From assembly GCF_036241575.1 (NCBI RefSeq), contig NZ_CP108455.1, positions 2,618,501 to 2,682,500 on the forward strand: DNA of 64,000 bases, given 5' to 3'. A program made the position numbers and the translations under genes. The notes beneath the pieces were generated by a model that was not told where the DNA came from, ran no database searches, and saw only the letters and a program-made list of their open reading frames with translations. Shown here one piece after another: positions 9,098 to 17,467 of this stretch (positions are counted from its first letter, which is position 1; each line of letters opens with the position of its first letter). The DNA is from Streptomyces sp. NBC_01267. GTDB lineage: Bacteria; Actinomycetota; Actinomycetes; Streptomycetales; Streptomycetaceae.

Positions 9098-9796
9098 GTG
9101 ACGATTCGGGTGCTGGTGGCGGACGACCAGGCAGTGGTGCGGGACGGCGTCGTACTGCTGCTGTCGCAGGCCGACGACATGGAGGTGGTCGGCCAGGCGG
9201 GTGACGGGCACGAGGCCGTGCGGCTGGCCTCGGAGTCGCGGCCCGACGTCGCCATCGTCGACCTGCGGATGCCGGGGCTGGCCGGAGCCGAGGTGACAGC
9301 CCGGGTCGTCCGGGCGGACATCGGGGTACGGGTGCTCATCCTGACCACGTACGCGGACGACGACGCGGTGATGCCGGCGCTGCGGGCGGGCGCGGCCGGG
9401 TACCTGACCAAGGACGCCACCGGCGAGGCGCTGCTCGCCGCGGTCCGCGACGTGGCGGCGGGACACACCGTCCTGGACCCCGCGGTCCAGCGCCGACTGG
9501 TCCAACTGGTCGTCAGCGAGCCGGAATCCACCGTGCCGCTGCCCCCGGCCGGGCCCGCTCCCGAGGCCGGGATCCCGGCCGAGGCCGAGGGCCTCACCCG
9601 GCGGGAGGTCGATGTCGTCCGACTGGTGGCACAGGGACTCAACAACCGCCAGGTGGCCAGGGACATGGTGGTCAGCCAGTCGACGGTCAAGACGCACCTC
9701 AACCATGTCCTCGCCAAACTGGCCCTGGAGGACCGCGGCGCGCTGATCGCCTGGGCCTGGCGGTACGGGCTGGCCGACAGGACCGGCGACCGGTAG
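9098..9796 (+). CDS. NarL/LuxR-family response regulator
   Basis: The 232-residue protein has a receiver domain (about 1-120) with the acidic pair DD at residues 9-10, the phospho-acceptor Asp in VAIVDLRMPG (about D55) and the conserved Lys in GYLTKDA. A LuxR-type helix-turn-helix (about 165-225; LTRREVDVVRLVAQGLNNRQ, then SQSTVKTHLNHVLAKL) follows. It starts with GTG at 9098 behind GGCGGAAGG. The kinase gene 200 bases upstream is the presumed partner. That gap is longer than the usual overlap for such pairs, so it may contain a promoter for the regulator. The regulated genes are unknown. Confidence 0.88.
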   Translation: MTIRVLVADDQAVVRDGVVLLLSQADDMEVVGQAGDGHEAVRLASESRPDVAIVDLRMPGLAGAEVTARVVRADIGVRVLILTTYADDDAVMPALRAGAAGYLTKDATGEALLAAVRDVAAGHTVLDPAVQRRLVQLVVSEPESTVPLPPAGPAPEAGIPAEAEGLTRREVDVVRLVAQGLNNRQVARDMVVSQSTVKTHLNHVLAKLALEDRGALIAWAWRYGLADRTGDR

Positions 9797-9884
9797 GGCG
9801 CCGACCGATCGTGCCGTGGTCCGGCACGGGTGACGTCGCCGGAGCGGGGCCGTCACCCCGTACGTCGACCGCCCCCTGGACACT

Positions 9885-9909
9885 AGGTCAGGTTAGGCTA
9901 ACCTGACCT
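9885..9909. promoter_or_regulatory. Iron box (DmdR1/IdeR operator) upstream of desE
   Basis: A near-perfect 25-base palindrome contains the 19-mer TCAGGTTAGGCTAACCTGA (9888-9906). It closely matches the DmdR/IdeR iron-box consensus TTAGGTTAGGCTCACCTAA. It lies 59 bases upstream of the desE start, so ferrous-iron-loaded DmdR1 is expected to repress desEF when iron is plentiful. Confidence 0.88.
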
Positions 9910-9967
9910 GAAGCTGCCCAGCGGCCACACCCCGGCACGTACGGAAAACGGAAAGCAGAGCCCCGCC

Positions 9968-10996
9968 ATGCCCCACGCCCGCTCTTCCCACCCCTCCCGC
10001 CGCAACTTCCTCGCCGCGACCGGCGTCATCGGTATCGGTGCGGCCCTCACCGCCTGCGGCAGCAGCGATTCGAAGAGCGCGGGCTCTGCGAAATCCGACT
10101 CCGGGCCCTGGACGTTCAAGGACGACCGCGGCATCACCGTCAAGGCCGCGTCCACGCCCAGGAAGATCGTCGCCTTCACCGGCACCGCCGCCGCCCTGCA
10201 CGACTTCGGCGTGGAGGTCACAGCCGTCTTCGGGCCGACGAAGACCAAGGACGGCAAGGCCGACGTGCAGGCCGGTGATCTCGACGTGAACAAGGTCGAG
10301 ATACTCGGCAACGTCTGGGGCGAGTTCAACGTCGAGAAGTACGCGGCGCTCGGCCCCGAACTGCTGATCACCGGCATGTACGACAAGGGCGCGCTCTGGT
10401 ACGTCCCCGACGAGTCCAAGTCCAAGATCCTCAAGCTCGCCCCCAGCGTCGCCCTGATGGTCGCGCGCACCACGATGCCCGCCGCGCTCCAGCGCCACGC
10501 CGAGCTGGCCGCGTCCCTCGGCGCCGACCTCAAGGCCAAGAAGGTCACCGACGCGAAGGCCCGCTTCGAGAAGGCCGCGGCCCGGTTGCGTGCCGCCGCC
10601 AAGGCGAACCCGAAGATCAAGGTCCTGATCGGCTCGGCCAGCGCCGACCTGCTGTACATCTCGACACCCGAACCGTCCGCGGACCTGCGGTACTTCAAGG
10701 AGCTGGGCGTCAACATCGTCGTCCCGGACAAGGTCGACAAGAGCGGCTGGTTCGAGAGCCTGAGCTGGGAGAACGCCGACAAGTACCCGGCCGACATCAT
10801 CATGATGGACAACCGCACCTCGGCGGTCCAGCCCTCCGCGCTGAAGTCCAAGCCGACCTGGGGCGAGCTGCCCGCGGTCAAGGCCGGGCAGGTCATCCCG
10901 CGCTCCACGACCGACCCGATCTTCTCCTACGACAAGTGCGCCCCGGCCCTGGACGCCCTGGCCGCGGCGATCGAGAACGCGAAGAAGGTCAGCTGA
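9968..10996 (+). CDS. desE: Ferrioxamine ABC transporter substrate-binding lipoprotein DesE
   Basis: The 342-residue protein carries a twin-arginine-like SRRNFLAAT motif followed by a hydrophobic stretch and the lipobox LTAC, so it is probably exported by Tat and lipid-anchored. The rest is a class III (FepB/FhuD-like) siderophore-binding fold, with TPRKIVAFTGTAAALHDFGV near the N-terminus and the long connecting helix around residues 170-210. DesE binds ferric desferrioxamines for uptake; no permease or ATPase is encoded beside it. It opens the desEF transcription unit downstream of an iron box, and desF begins 3 bases after its stop. The order desE-desF-desABCD matches the known S. coelicolor locus. 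Confidence 0.9.
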   Translation: MPHARSSHPSRRNFLAATGVIGIGAALTACGSSDSKSAGSAKSDSGPWTFKDDRGITVKAASTPRKIVAFTGTAAALHDFGVEVTAVFGPTKTKDGKADVQAGDLDVNKVEILGNVWGEFNVEKYAALGPELLITGMYDKGALWYVPDESKSKILKLAPSVALMVARTTMPAALQRHAELAASLGADLKAKKVTDAKARFEKAAARLRAAAKANPKIKVLIGSASADLLYISTPEPSADLRYFKELGVNIVVPDKVDKSGWFESLSWENADKYPADIIMMDNRTSAVQPSALKSKPTWGELPAVKAGQVIPRSTTDPIFSYDKCAPALDALAAAIENAKKVS

Positions 10997-10999
10997 CCC

Positions 11000-11848
11000 A
11001 TGACGACGGCTGTGTCCGCCCCGTTCCGTTTCTTCGGCCTGCATGTCGTACGGACCCGGCGGCTCAGCCCGTCGATGGCCCGGATCACCTTCGGGGGCGA
11101 GGACCTCAGGGGCTTCGCCGCCGGGGGGCGCGACCAGAGCCTCTCGCTCTTCCTGCCGCGTCCCGGGCAGTACGAACCCGTACTGCCGGCCGGCGACAAC
11201 TGGTTCGCCGAATGGCGGGCGCTGCCCGACGGCGTACGGGCCGTGATGCGCTCGTACACCGTCCGCGAGCAACGCCACGACCCCGACGAGGTCGACATCG
11301 ACTTCGCTCTGCACGGGCCGGCATCAGCTGCTGACACGGCGGATGTCGGCCCTGCCTGTCGTTGGGCCCGACAGGCCGCGCCGGGGCAGCGGGTGCGCGT
11401 ACTGGGGCCCGCGACGAGCGAGAACACCGCCGTCCGCTTCCAGCCGCCCCCCGGCACCGACTCGGTGCTGATCTGGGCCGACGAGACCGCGCTGCCCGCC
11501 GCGTCGGCCATCCTGGAGTGGCTGCCCGCCGGCACCAGGGCGCGGGTCTGGCTGGAGGTCCAGCACGCCGGTGACCGGCTGGCGCTCGACACCGCCGCCG
11601 ACGCCCGGATCACCTGGCTGGTACGGGACGAGGGCGCCCCCTCGGCGGCCGATGCCGTGCGTGCGGCGGAGTTGCCCGGCGCCCGCCCGTACGCCTGGAT
11701 CGCGGGCGAGTCCGGTGCGGTGCGGGAACTGCGCCGCCATCTGGTGCGCGAGCGTCAACTCGACCGCAGGCACGTCACGTTCGTCGGCTACTGGCGGCGT
11801 GGGCTCAGTGACGAGCAGGTGAGGGCGGCTGCCGCGGAAGCGGCCTGA
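11000..11848 (+). CDS. desF: Siderophore-interacting protein / ferric-siderophore reductase DesF
   Basis: The 282-residue protein belongs to the ViuB/SIP flavoprotein family. It has an FAD-binding barrel with the MRSYTVREQR motif (the RxYT(V/I)R signature) followed by DIDFALHG, and a C-terminal SIP NAD(P)H-binding-like domain (WADETALPAASAILEWLPAG, then YAWIAGESGAVRELRRHLV and VTFVGYWRRG). Such enzymes reduce Fe(III) in the imported siderophore complex to release iron in the cytoplasm. The ATG lies 3 bases after the desE stop, so the two are almost certainly co-transcribed. A 174-base gap with a second iron box separates it from desA. Confidence 0.88.
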   Translation: MTTAVSAPFRFFGLHVVRTRRLSPSMARITFGGEDLRGFAAGGRDQSLSLFLPRPGQYEPVLPAGDNWFAEWRALPDGVRAVMRSYTVREQRHDPDEVDIDFALHGPASAADTADVGPACRWARQAAPGQRVRVLGPATSENTAVRFQPPPGTDSVLIWADETALPAASAILEWLPAGTRARVWLEVQHAGDRLALDTAADARITWLVRDEGAPSAADAVRAAELPGARPYAWIAGESGAVRELRRHLVRERQLDRRHVTFVGYWRRGLSDEQVRAAAAEAA

Positions 11849-11941
11849 GAGACAGACACGGCCGCCGGTTCGAGAGAGGCACCACGCCGGCTGGAGAGAC
11901 ACCCCCGCCGGGGGGAGGGCTCATTGCGACGCAGAGTTTAG

Positions 11942-11960
11942 TTAGGTTAGGCTCACCTAA
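11942..11960. promoter_or_regulatory. Iron box upstream of desABCD
   Basis: The sequence TTAGGTTAGGCTCACCTAA is an exact copy of the 19-base iron-box consensus, flanked by extra symmetric bases (TTAG before, CTA after). It lies 62 bases before the desA ATG and gives the biosynthetic operon its own iron control by DmdR1, independent of the desE box. Confidence 0.92.
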
Positions 11961-12022
11961 CTACGACGTCGCAGTGCCGCTCTCCCCCCTCTGTCGTTTC
12001 TCCCCCTTCCGGAGGACTGCCC

Positions 12023-13462
12023 ATGCGCTCACACCTGCTCAACGACACCACCGCGGAGCAGTACCGCCGCACTGCGACCGCAGCAGTCGAGCGGGTGGCG
12101 GCCCAACTCGCCTCCACCACAAGACCGTTCTCCGGCATCTCGCCCCAGGAGCTCTCCCCCGCCCTGGCCGCCGTCGACCTGGACCGGCCTCTCGGCAGTT
12201 CGGGCGCCGCCCTCGACGAGCTGGAGACCCTCTATCTGCGGGACGCCGTCTACTTCCACCACCCCCGCTACCTCGCCCACCTCAACTGCCCGGTCGTCAT
12301 CCCGGCCGTGACCGCCGAGGCCGTGCTCTCCGCCGTCAACTCCTCCCTGGACACCTGGGACCAGAGCGCGGGCGGCACCCTGATCGAGCAGCGTCTCGTC
12401 GACTGGACGGCGGGCCGCATCGGCTACGGCCCCGCCGCCGACGGCGTGTTCACCAGCGGCGGTTCGCAGTCCAACCTCCAGGCCCTGCTGCTGGCCCGCG
12501 AGGAGGCGAAAGCCCAAGACCCCTCCGTACTCAGGGTGTTCACGTCCGAGTGCAGCCACTTCAGCGTCCAGAAGTCCGCGAAACTGCTCGGCCTGCCGCC
12601 CGAGGCGGTCGTCCCGATCCCCTGTGACCGGGAGAAGCGCATGCGGACCGTCGTACTCGCCCGGGAGCTGGAGCGCTGCCGCGCCGAGGGCGCCGTCCCC
12701 ATGGCGGTCGTCGCCACCGCGGGGACCACCGACTTCGGTTCCATCGACCCGCTGCCCGAGATCGCCGCGCTCTGCGCGCAGTACGGCACCTGGCTGCACG
12801 TCGACGCGGCGTACGGCTGCGGGCTGCTCGTCTCGCGCAGGCGCGCCCGCCTCGACGGCATCGAGCACGCCGACTCGGTGACGGTGGACTACCACAAGTC
12901 CTTCTTCCAGCCGGTGAGTTCGAGCGCCCTGGTGGTGCGTGACGGGGCCACCCTGCGGCACGCCACGTACCACGCCGACTACCTCAACCCGCGCTCCGCC
13001 GCCGAGGCCCGGATCCCGAACCAGGTGGACAAGTCCCTCCAGACGACCCGCCGCTTCGACGCGCTGAAACTGTGGATGACGCTGCGGGTGATGGGCGCCG
13101 ACGGGGTCGGGCAGCTCTTCGACGAGGTGGTGGATCTCGCGGAGGAGGGCTGGAAGCTGCTCGTCGCCGACCCGCGCTTCGACGTGGCCGTGGAGCCGCA
13201 GCTCTCCACGCTCGTCTTCCGCTTCGTCCCGTCCGACATCACCGGTCCGGCGCTCATCGACCGCGCCAACCAGTACGCCCGTAAGGCGCTGTTCGCCTCG
13301 GGTGAGGCCGTCGTGGCGGGGACGACCGTCAACGGCCGCGCGTACCTCAAGTTCACCCTGCTCAACCCCGAGACCACCGTCGACGACATCGCCGCCGTGC
13401 TCGAACTCCTCGCCGACCACGCCGGCCAGTACCTGGGAGAGACCCTTGTCCACGCCTCCTGA
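12023..13462 (+). CDS. desA: Lysine decarboxylase DesA (PLP-dependent)
   Basis: This 479-residue group II PLP decarboxylase makes cadaverine from lysine, the first step of desferrioxamine synthesis. Visible features are the substrate/PLP region [49 protein letters not shown] (the PLP-interacting Asp/Ala strand) and the Schiff-base lysine in [14 protein letters not shown]. Its length fits the family. The ATG at 12023 has a GGAGGA seven bases upstream. The downstream desB overlaps its 3' end, so the operon is translationally coupled. Confidence 0.93.
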   Translation: MRSHLLNDTTAEQYRRTATAAVERVAAQLASTTRPFSGISPQELSPALAAVDLDRPLGSSGAALDELETLYLRDAVYFHHPRYLAHLNCPVVIPAVTAEAVLSAVNSSLDTWDQSAGGTLIEQRLVDWTAGRIGYGPAADGVFTSGGSQSNLQALLLAREEAKAQDPSVLRVFTSECSHFSVQKSAKLLGLPPEAVVPIPCDREKRMRTVVLARELERCRAEGAVPMAVVATAGTTDFGSIDPLPEIAALCAQYGTWLHVDAAYGCGLLVSRRRARLDGIEHADSVTVDYHKSFFQPVSSSALVVRDGATLRHATYHADYLNPRSAAEARIPNQVDKSLQTTRRFDALKLWMTLRVMGADGVGQLFDEVVDLAEEGWKLLVADPRFDVAVEPQLSTLVFRFVPSDITGPALIDRANQYARKALFASGEAVVAGTTVNGRAYLKFTLLNPETTVDDIAAVLELLADHAGQYLGETLVHAS

Positions 13463-14756
13463 TCCCCAGCGGGTCCACGAATTCGCCCCGGATCCCCAGC
13501 GGATCCACGACTTCATCGCGATCGGTCTCGGACCGTTCAACCTGGGGCTCGCCTGCCTGACCGAGCCCGTCGACGGACTGGACGGGCTCTTCCTGGAGTC
13601 CAAGCCGGACTTCGACTGGCACAGCGGGATGTTCCTGGAGGGCGCCACCCTCCAGACCCCGTTCCTCTCCGACCTGGTGACGCTGGCCGACCCCACCTCC
13701 CCGTACTCCTTCCTCAACTACCTCAAGGAATCGGGGCGGTTGTACTCCTTCTACATCCGCGAGAGTTTCTATCCCCTGCGCGAGGAGTTCAACGACTACT
13801 GCCGCTGGGCCGCCGCGAAACTCCCCACGGTCCGCTTCGGGGAATCGGTCACCGAAGTGACGTACGAGGAACAGGACGCGGTGTACGCGGTACGGACCGC
13901 GACCGGCGCCACCCACCGGGGCCGCAGGCTCGTCCTCGGCACCGGGACGCCCGCGTACATCCCGGAGTCCTGCCGCGGCATCGGCGGCGACCTGATCCAC
14001 AACTCCCGTTACCTGGAGGCGAAAGAGAGCCTCCAGGCCAAGGAGTCCATCACCGTGGTGGGCAGCGGACAGAGCGCGGCCGAGATCTACCACGACCTGC
14101 TCCAGGACATCGACACCCACGGCTACGCGCTGAACTGGGTCACCCGCTCCCCCCGCTTCTTCCCGCTGGAGTACACCAAGCTCACGCTGGAGATGACCTC
14201 GCCGGAGTACGTGGACTACTTCCACGCCCTGCCCGCGGGGACCCGCGACCGGCTCAACGCGTCGCAGAAGAACCTCTACAAGGGCATCAACTCCGAGCTG
14301 ATCGACGCCATCTTCGACCTGCTGTACGCGAAGAACCGGCGCGGCCCGGTGCCGACCCGGCTGATGACCAACACCTCGCTGGAGAGCGCCCGTCACGACC
14401 ACGGCACCTACACGCTGGGGCTGCGCCAGGAGGAGCAGGGGAAGGACTTCACCCTCGCCACCCAGGGGCTGGTCCTCGCCACCGGCTACCGGTACCAGGT
14501 GCCGGAGTTCCTGGCGCCGGTGCGCGACCGGATCCGGTGGGACGAGCAGGGGCGGTTCGACGTCCGGCGCAACTACAGCATCGACGCGGACCGCACGCTC
14601 TACGTCCAGAACGCCGAGCTGCACACCCACGGGTTCACCGCCCCCGACCTGGGAATGGCCGCGTACCGCAACGCGTGCATCATCCGCGAGCTGCTCGACG
14701 GCCAGGAGTACTACCCGGTCGAGAAGACCATCGCTTTCCAGGAGTTCGCAGCATGA
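13446..14756 (+). CDS. desB: Cadaverine N-monooxygenase DesB
   Basis: This 436-residue flavin N-hydroxylating monooxygenase (IucD/SidA type) converts cadaverine to N-hydroxycadaverine. The FAD motif is [16 protein letters not shown] and the NADPH motif is [18 protein letters not shown]. The C-terminal signature LVLATGYRY is also present. The likely start is TTG at 13446, behind GGGAGAG (13434-13440), 17 bases inside desA; there is no better ATG or GTG. An 11-residue unit is duplicated at the N-terminus ([10 protein letters not shown] then [10 protein letters not shown]), just ahead of the FAD motif. Its stop overlaps the desC start as ATGA. Confidence 0.92.
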   Translation: MSTPPDPQRVHEFAPDPQRIHDFIAIGLGPFNLGLACLTEPVDGLDGLFLESKPDFDWHSGMFLEGATLQTPFLSDLVTLADPTSPYSFLNYLKESGRLYSFYIRESFYPLREEFNDYCRWAAAKLPTVRFGESVTEVTYEEQDAVYAVRTATGATHRGRRLVLGTGTPAYIPESCRGIGGDLIHNSRYLEAKESLQAKESITVVGSGQSAAEIYHDLLQDIDTHGYALNWVTRSPRFFPLEYTKLTLEMTSPEYVDYFHALPAGTRDRLNASQKNLYKGINSELIDAIFDLLYAKNRRGPVPTRLMTNTSLESARHDHGTYTLGLRQEEQGKDFTLATQGLVLATGYRYQVPEFLAPVRDRIRWDEQGRFDVRRNYSIDADRTLYVQNAELHTHGFTAPDLGMAAYRNACIIRELLDGQEYYPVEKTIAFQEFAA

Positions 14757-15292
14757 CCGCGCTCGCCACCGATCAGTTCACCTTCCGTCCGCTGGATCCC
14801 GGCTCCGACGCCGGGCTGGTGCACGGCTGGGTCACGCACCCCAAGGCCGCCTTCTGGCTGATGGGGGACGCGAGTCCGGCGGACGTCGAGCGGGAGTACC
14901 GGTCCATCGCGGCGGCCGAGCACCACGACGCGTTCATCGGGCTCCACCGGGGCGTCCCCGCGTTCCTGATGGAGCGTTACGACCCGGCGCACGTCGAGCT
15001 GAAGGGGCTGTACGAGGCGGAGCCCGGCGATGTCGGCATGCACTTCCTCGTCGCGCCGGCCGACACCCCGGTCCACGGCTTCACCCGCGCGGTGATCACG
15101 GCGGTGATGACGGAACTGTTCGCGGATCCGGCGACGCGCAGGGTGGTGGTGGAACCCGACGTACGCAACGAAGCGGTCCACGCCCTCAACCGCGCCGTCG
15201 GCTTCGAGACCGTGCGCGAGATCCAGAAGCCCGAGAAGACCGCCTGTCTCTCCATATGCACCCGCGCCGCGTTCGAAGGAGGCCGTCGATGA
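14753..15292 (+). CDS. desC: N-hydroxycadaverine acyltransferase DesC
   Basis: The 179-residue protein is a GNAT-like acyltransferase of the IucB/RhbD siderophore type. It transfers a succinyl or acetyl group to N-hydroxycadaverine to make the hydroxamate building block. Visible landmarks are [36 protein letters not shown], a catalytic-region histidine in VGMHFLVAP, and [18 protein letters not shown] with VGFE near the C-terminus. It starts at an ATG overlapping the desB stop (ATGA) and ends overlapping desD in the same way. Confidence 0.92.
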   Translation: MTALATDQFTFRPLDPGSDAGLVHGWVTHPKAAFWLMGDASPADVEREYRSIAAAEHHDAFIGLHRGVPAFLMERYDPAHVELKGLYEAEPGDVGMHFLVAPADTPVHGFTRAVITAVMTELFADPATRRVVVEPDVRNEAVHALNRAVGFETVREIQKPEKTACLSICTRAAFEGGRR

Positions 15293-17040
15293 CCTCGCAT
15301 CTCACCCCCGTACTCTGGGCGCAGGCCGAACGGCTCCTTGTCCGCAAGGCGCTGGCGGAGTTCTCGCACGAGCGGCTGCTGTCCCCACAGCCGCTCGGCG
15401 AGAACACCTACGCGGTACGCAGTGACGACGGAGCGACCGAGTACCGCTTCACCGCCCGCCTCCGCGCCCTCGACCACTGGCAGATCCCCGCCGAGTCCGT
15501 CACCCGGCACCGCGGCGACGCCGAACTCCCGCTGGACGCGCTGGAGTTCTTCGTCGAACTGCGGGACACCCTGGGGCTGAGCGAGACGGTCCTGCCGGTC
15601 TACCTGGAGGAGATCTCCTCCACCCTCTCCGGTACGGCGTACAAACTCACCAAGGAACCGGTCACGTCGGCCGAGCTGGCCACGTCCGAATTCCAGGCCA
15701 TCGAGACCGGGATGACGGAGGGACACCCCTGCTTCGTCGCCAACAACGGGCGGCTGGGCTTCGGTTCGGACGAGTACCTCGCCTACGCGCCGGAGGCCGC
15801 GAACCCGGTCCGGCTGATCTGGCTGGCCGCCCGCCGCGACCACGCCACCTTCACCTCGGGCGCCGGACTCGACTACGCGTCGCTGATCCGCTCGGAGCTG
15901 GGCGAGGAGACACTGCGCAGGTTCGCGGAGACCATGGCCGGTCTCGGGCTCGACCTCGACGCGTACCTCCTCATACCGGTCCACCCCTGGCAGTGGTGGA
16001 ACAAACTGTCCGTCACCTTCGCCGCCGAGGTGGCCCAGCAGCGCCTCGTCCCGCTCGGGCCCGGCGACGACACGTACCTCGCGCAGCAGTCGATCCGTAC
16101 CTTCTTCAACACGAGCGACCCGGCGAAGTACTACGTCAAAACGGCCCTCTCGGTGCTCAACATGGGTTTCATGCGCGGGCTCTCCGCCGCGTACATGGAG
16201 GCCACACCCGCCATCAACGACTGGCTCGCCCAGCTCGTCGGGAACGACCCGGTGCTGAAGGCCACCGGGCTGACGGTCATCCGCGAGCGGGCGGCCGTCG
16301 GCTACCACCACCGGCCGTACGAGGCGGCGACCCGGAAGGGTTCGCCGTACCGCAAGATGCTCGCCGCGCTCTGGCGCGAGAGCCCGGTGCCCACGCTGGA
16401 GCCGGGCCGGCGCCTCGCCACCATGGCCTCGCTGCTGCACACCGACCGGGCCGGGGCGTCCTTCGCCGGGGCGCTGATCACCGAGTCGGGCCTGGCGCCC
16501 GCCGTCTGGCTGCGCCGCTACCTCGACGCGTACCTCACCCCGCTGCTGCACAGCTTCTACGCCTACGGCCTGGTCTACATGCCGCACGGCGAGAACGTGA
16601 TCCTGGTGATCGAGGACGGCGTGGTGCGCCGGGCGGTCTACAAGGACATCGCCGAGGAGATCGCGGTCATGGACCCGGAGACGGCGCTGCCGCCGGAGGT
16701 GGAGCGCATCCGGGTGGACGTCCCGGACGACATGCAGCTCCTGTCGATCTTCACGGACGTCTTCGACTGCTTCTTCCGCTTCCTCAACGCGACGCTGGCC
16801 GCCGAGGGCGTCCTGGACGAGGACACGTTCTGGGCGACGGTCGGCGACTGTGTACGGGAGTACCAGGCGTCACAGCCCCAGCTGGCCGATAAGTTCCGCC
16901 GGTACGACATGTTCGCGCCGGAGTTCGCACTGTCCTGCCTCAACCGGCTCCAGCTCCGGGACAACCAGCAGATGGTGGACCTCCAGGACCCCTCGGGCGC
17001 TCTCCAGCTCGTCGGGGCCCTGAAGAACCCCCTCGCGTAG
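15289..17040 (+). CDS. desD: Desferrioxamine synthetase DesD (NIS synthetase)
   Basis: This 583-residue IucA/IucC-family NRPS-independent siderophore synthetase uses ATP to join and macrocyclise N-hydroxy-N-succinylcadaverine units into desferrioxamine E or its linear relatives. Family motifs seen are GHPCFVANNGRLGF (the ATP-binding KTSR region equivalent), LIPVHPWQWWN, QSIRTFF, VKTALSVLNMGF and YGLVYMPHGENVILV, the last near the catalytic core. The ATG at 15289 overlaps the desC stop and has GAAGGAGG (15275-15282) upstream. It is the last gene of the operon, and a strong hairpin follows at 17064. Confidence 0.93.
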   Translation: MTSHLTPVLWAQAERLLVRKALAEFSHERLLSPQPLGENTYAVRSDDGATEYRFTARLRALDHWQIPAESVTRHRGDAELPLDALEFFVELRDTLGLSETVLPVYLEEISSTLSGTAYKLTKEPVTSAELATSEFQAIETGMTEGHPCFVANNGRLGFGSDEYLAYAPEAANPVRLIWLAARRDHATFTSGAGLDYASLIRSELGEETLRRFAETMAGLGLDLDAYLLIPVHPWQWWNKLSVTFAAEVAQQRLVPLGPGDDTYLAQQSIRTFFNTSDPAKYYVKTALSVLNMGFMRGLSAAYMEATPAINDWLAQLVGNDPVLKATGLTVIRERAAVGYHHRPYEAATRKGSPYRKMLAALWRESPVPTLEPGRRLATMASLLHTDRAGASFAGALITESGLAPAVWLRRYLDAYLTPLLHSFYAYGLVYMPHGENVILVIEDGVVRRAVYKDIAEEIAVMDPETALPPEVERIRVDVPDDMQLLSIFTDVFDCFFRFLNATLAAEGVLDEDTFWATVGDCVREYQASQPQLADKFRRYDMFAPEFALSCLNRLQLRDNQQMVDLQDPSGALQLVGALKNPLA

Positions 17041-17063
17041 CCGGCTCCGGCCCGCGAGGGACC

Positions 17064-17093
17064 GGCGCCCGGAGAACGGTCTCTCCGGGCGCC
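17064..17093 (+). terminator. Terminator of desABCD
   Basis: A perfect 12-base stem (17064-17075 with 17082-17093) and 6-base loop begins 24 bases after the desD stop. It should insulate the iron-regulated operon from the glmS unit. Confidence 0.75.
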
Positions 17094-17120
17094 CATCACT
17101 CACTCTCATGGCCCAGACCT

Positions 17121-17170
17121 GCCCGATATCGGGCAGAAATCTTGCAAAAGGTCAGCGCCCGACCCAATAT
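17121..17170 (+). promoter_or_regulatory. Promoter and palindrome in front of the glmS unit
   Basis: TTGCAA (17142-17147) and CAATAT (17165-17170) are separated by exactly 17 bases, a good housekeeping-type promoter. A perfect 14-base palindrome GCCCGATATCGGGC (17121-17134) lies just upstream and could be an operator. The predicted transcript start falls at about 17177, on the GTG of the next gene, implying a leaderless mRNA. Confidence 0.5.
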
Positions 17171-17176
17171 CGACGG

Positions 17177-17452
17177 GTGCTCGCATCCCGTCCGTCGTAC
17201 GACGACCTCATCGACCACCTGGTGCGCAGCACCGCGCTGCAGCGCGGCGAGGCCGCCCGGGTGGTTCTCGACGTGCTGGCCTACTTCGACGAGACGACGG
17301 AGGAGTTCGTCCGCCGCCGCCATCGCGAGCTGAAGTCCCGCGGACTGACGAACCCGGACATTTTCGAGCAGATCTCGGTCGAGTTGCCTCATCGTGCGGT
17401 GGCACCGCCCGAGCTCTCCCTGCGGCAGCTGCGCCGCATGATCTACGGCTAG
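17177..17452 (+). CDS. Small conserved-looking protein upstream of glmS
   Basis: The 91-residue product (SRPSYDDLIDHLVRSTALQR near the start, then VVLDVLAYFDETTEEFVRRR and LRQLRRMIYG at the end) looks helical, is rich in Arg and Glu, and has no membrane segment or signal peptide. I do not recognise the family. It ends 15 bases before glmS, so the two are probably one transcript and it may relate to aminosugar metabolism. The GTG at 17177 is favoured because a promoter predicts transcription starting there. An in-frame ATG at 17108 would place the first 23 codons over the palindrome and promoter. Confidence 0.65.
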   Translation: MLASRPSYDDLIDHLVRSTALQRGEAARVVLDVLAYFDETTEEFVRRRHRELKSRGLTNPDIFEQISVELPHRAVAPPELSLRQLRRMIYG

Positions 17453-17467
17453 GACTCAAGGAGCGAT

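Noticed and set aside
17453..17467. glmS ribozyme or riboswitch
   Set aside because: Only 15 bases separate the upstream gene from glmS, too short for a ribozyme. No such structure is seen in the preceding gene.
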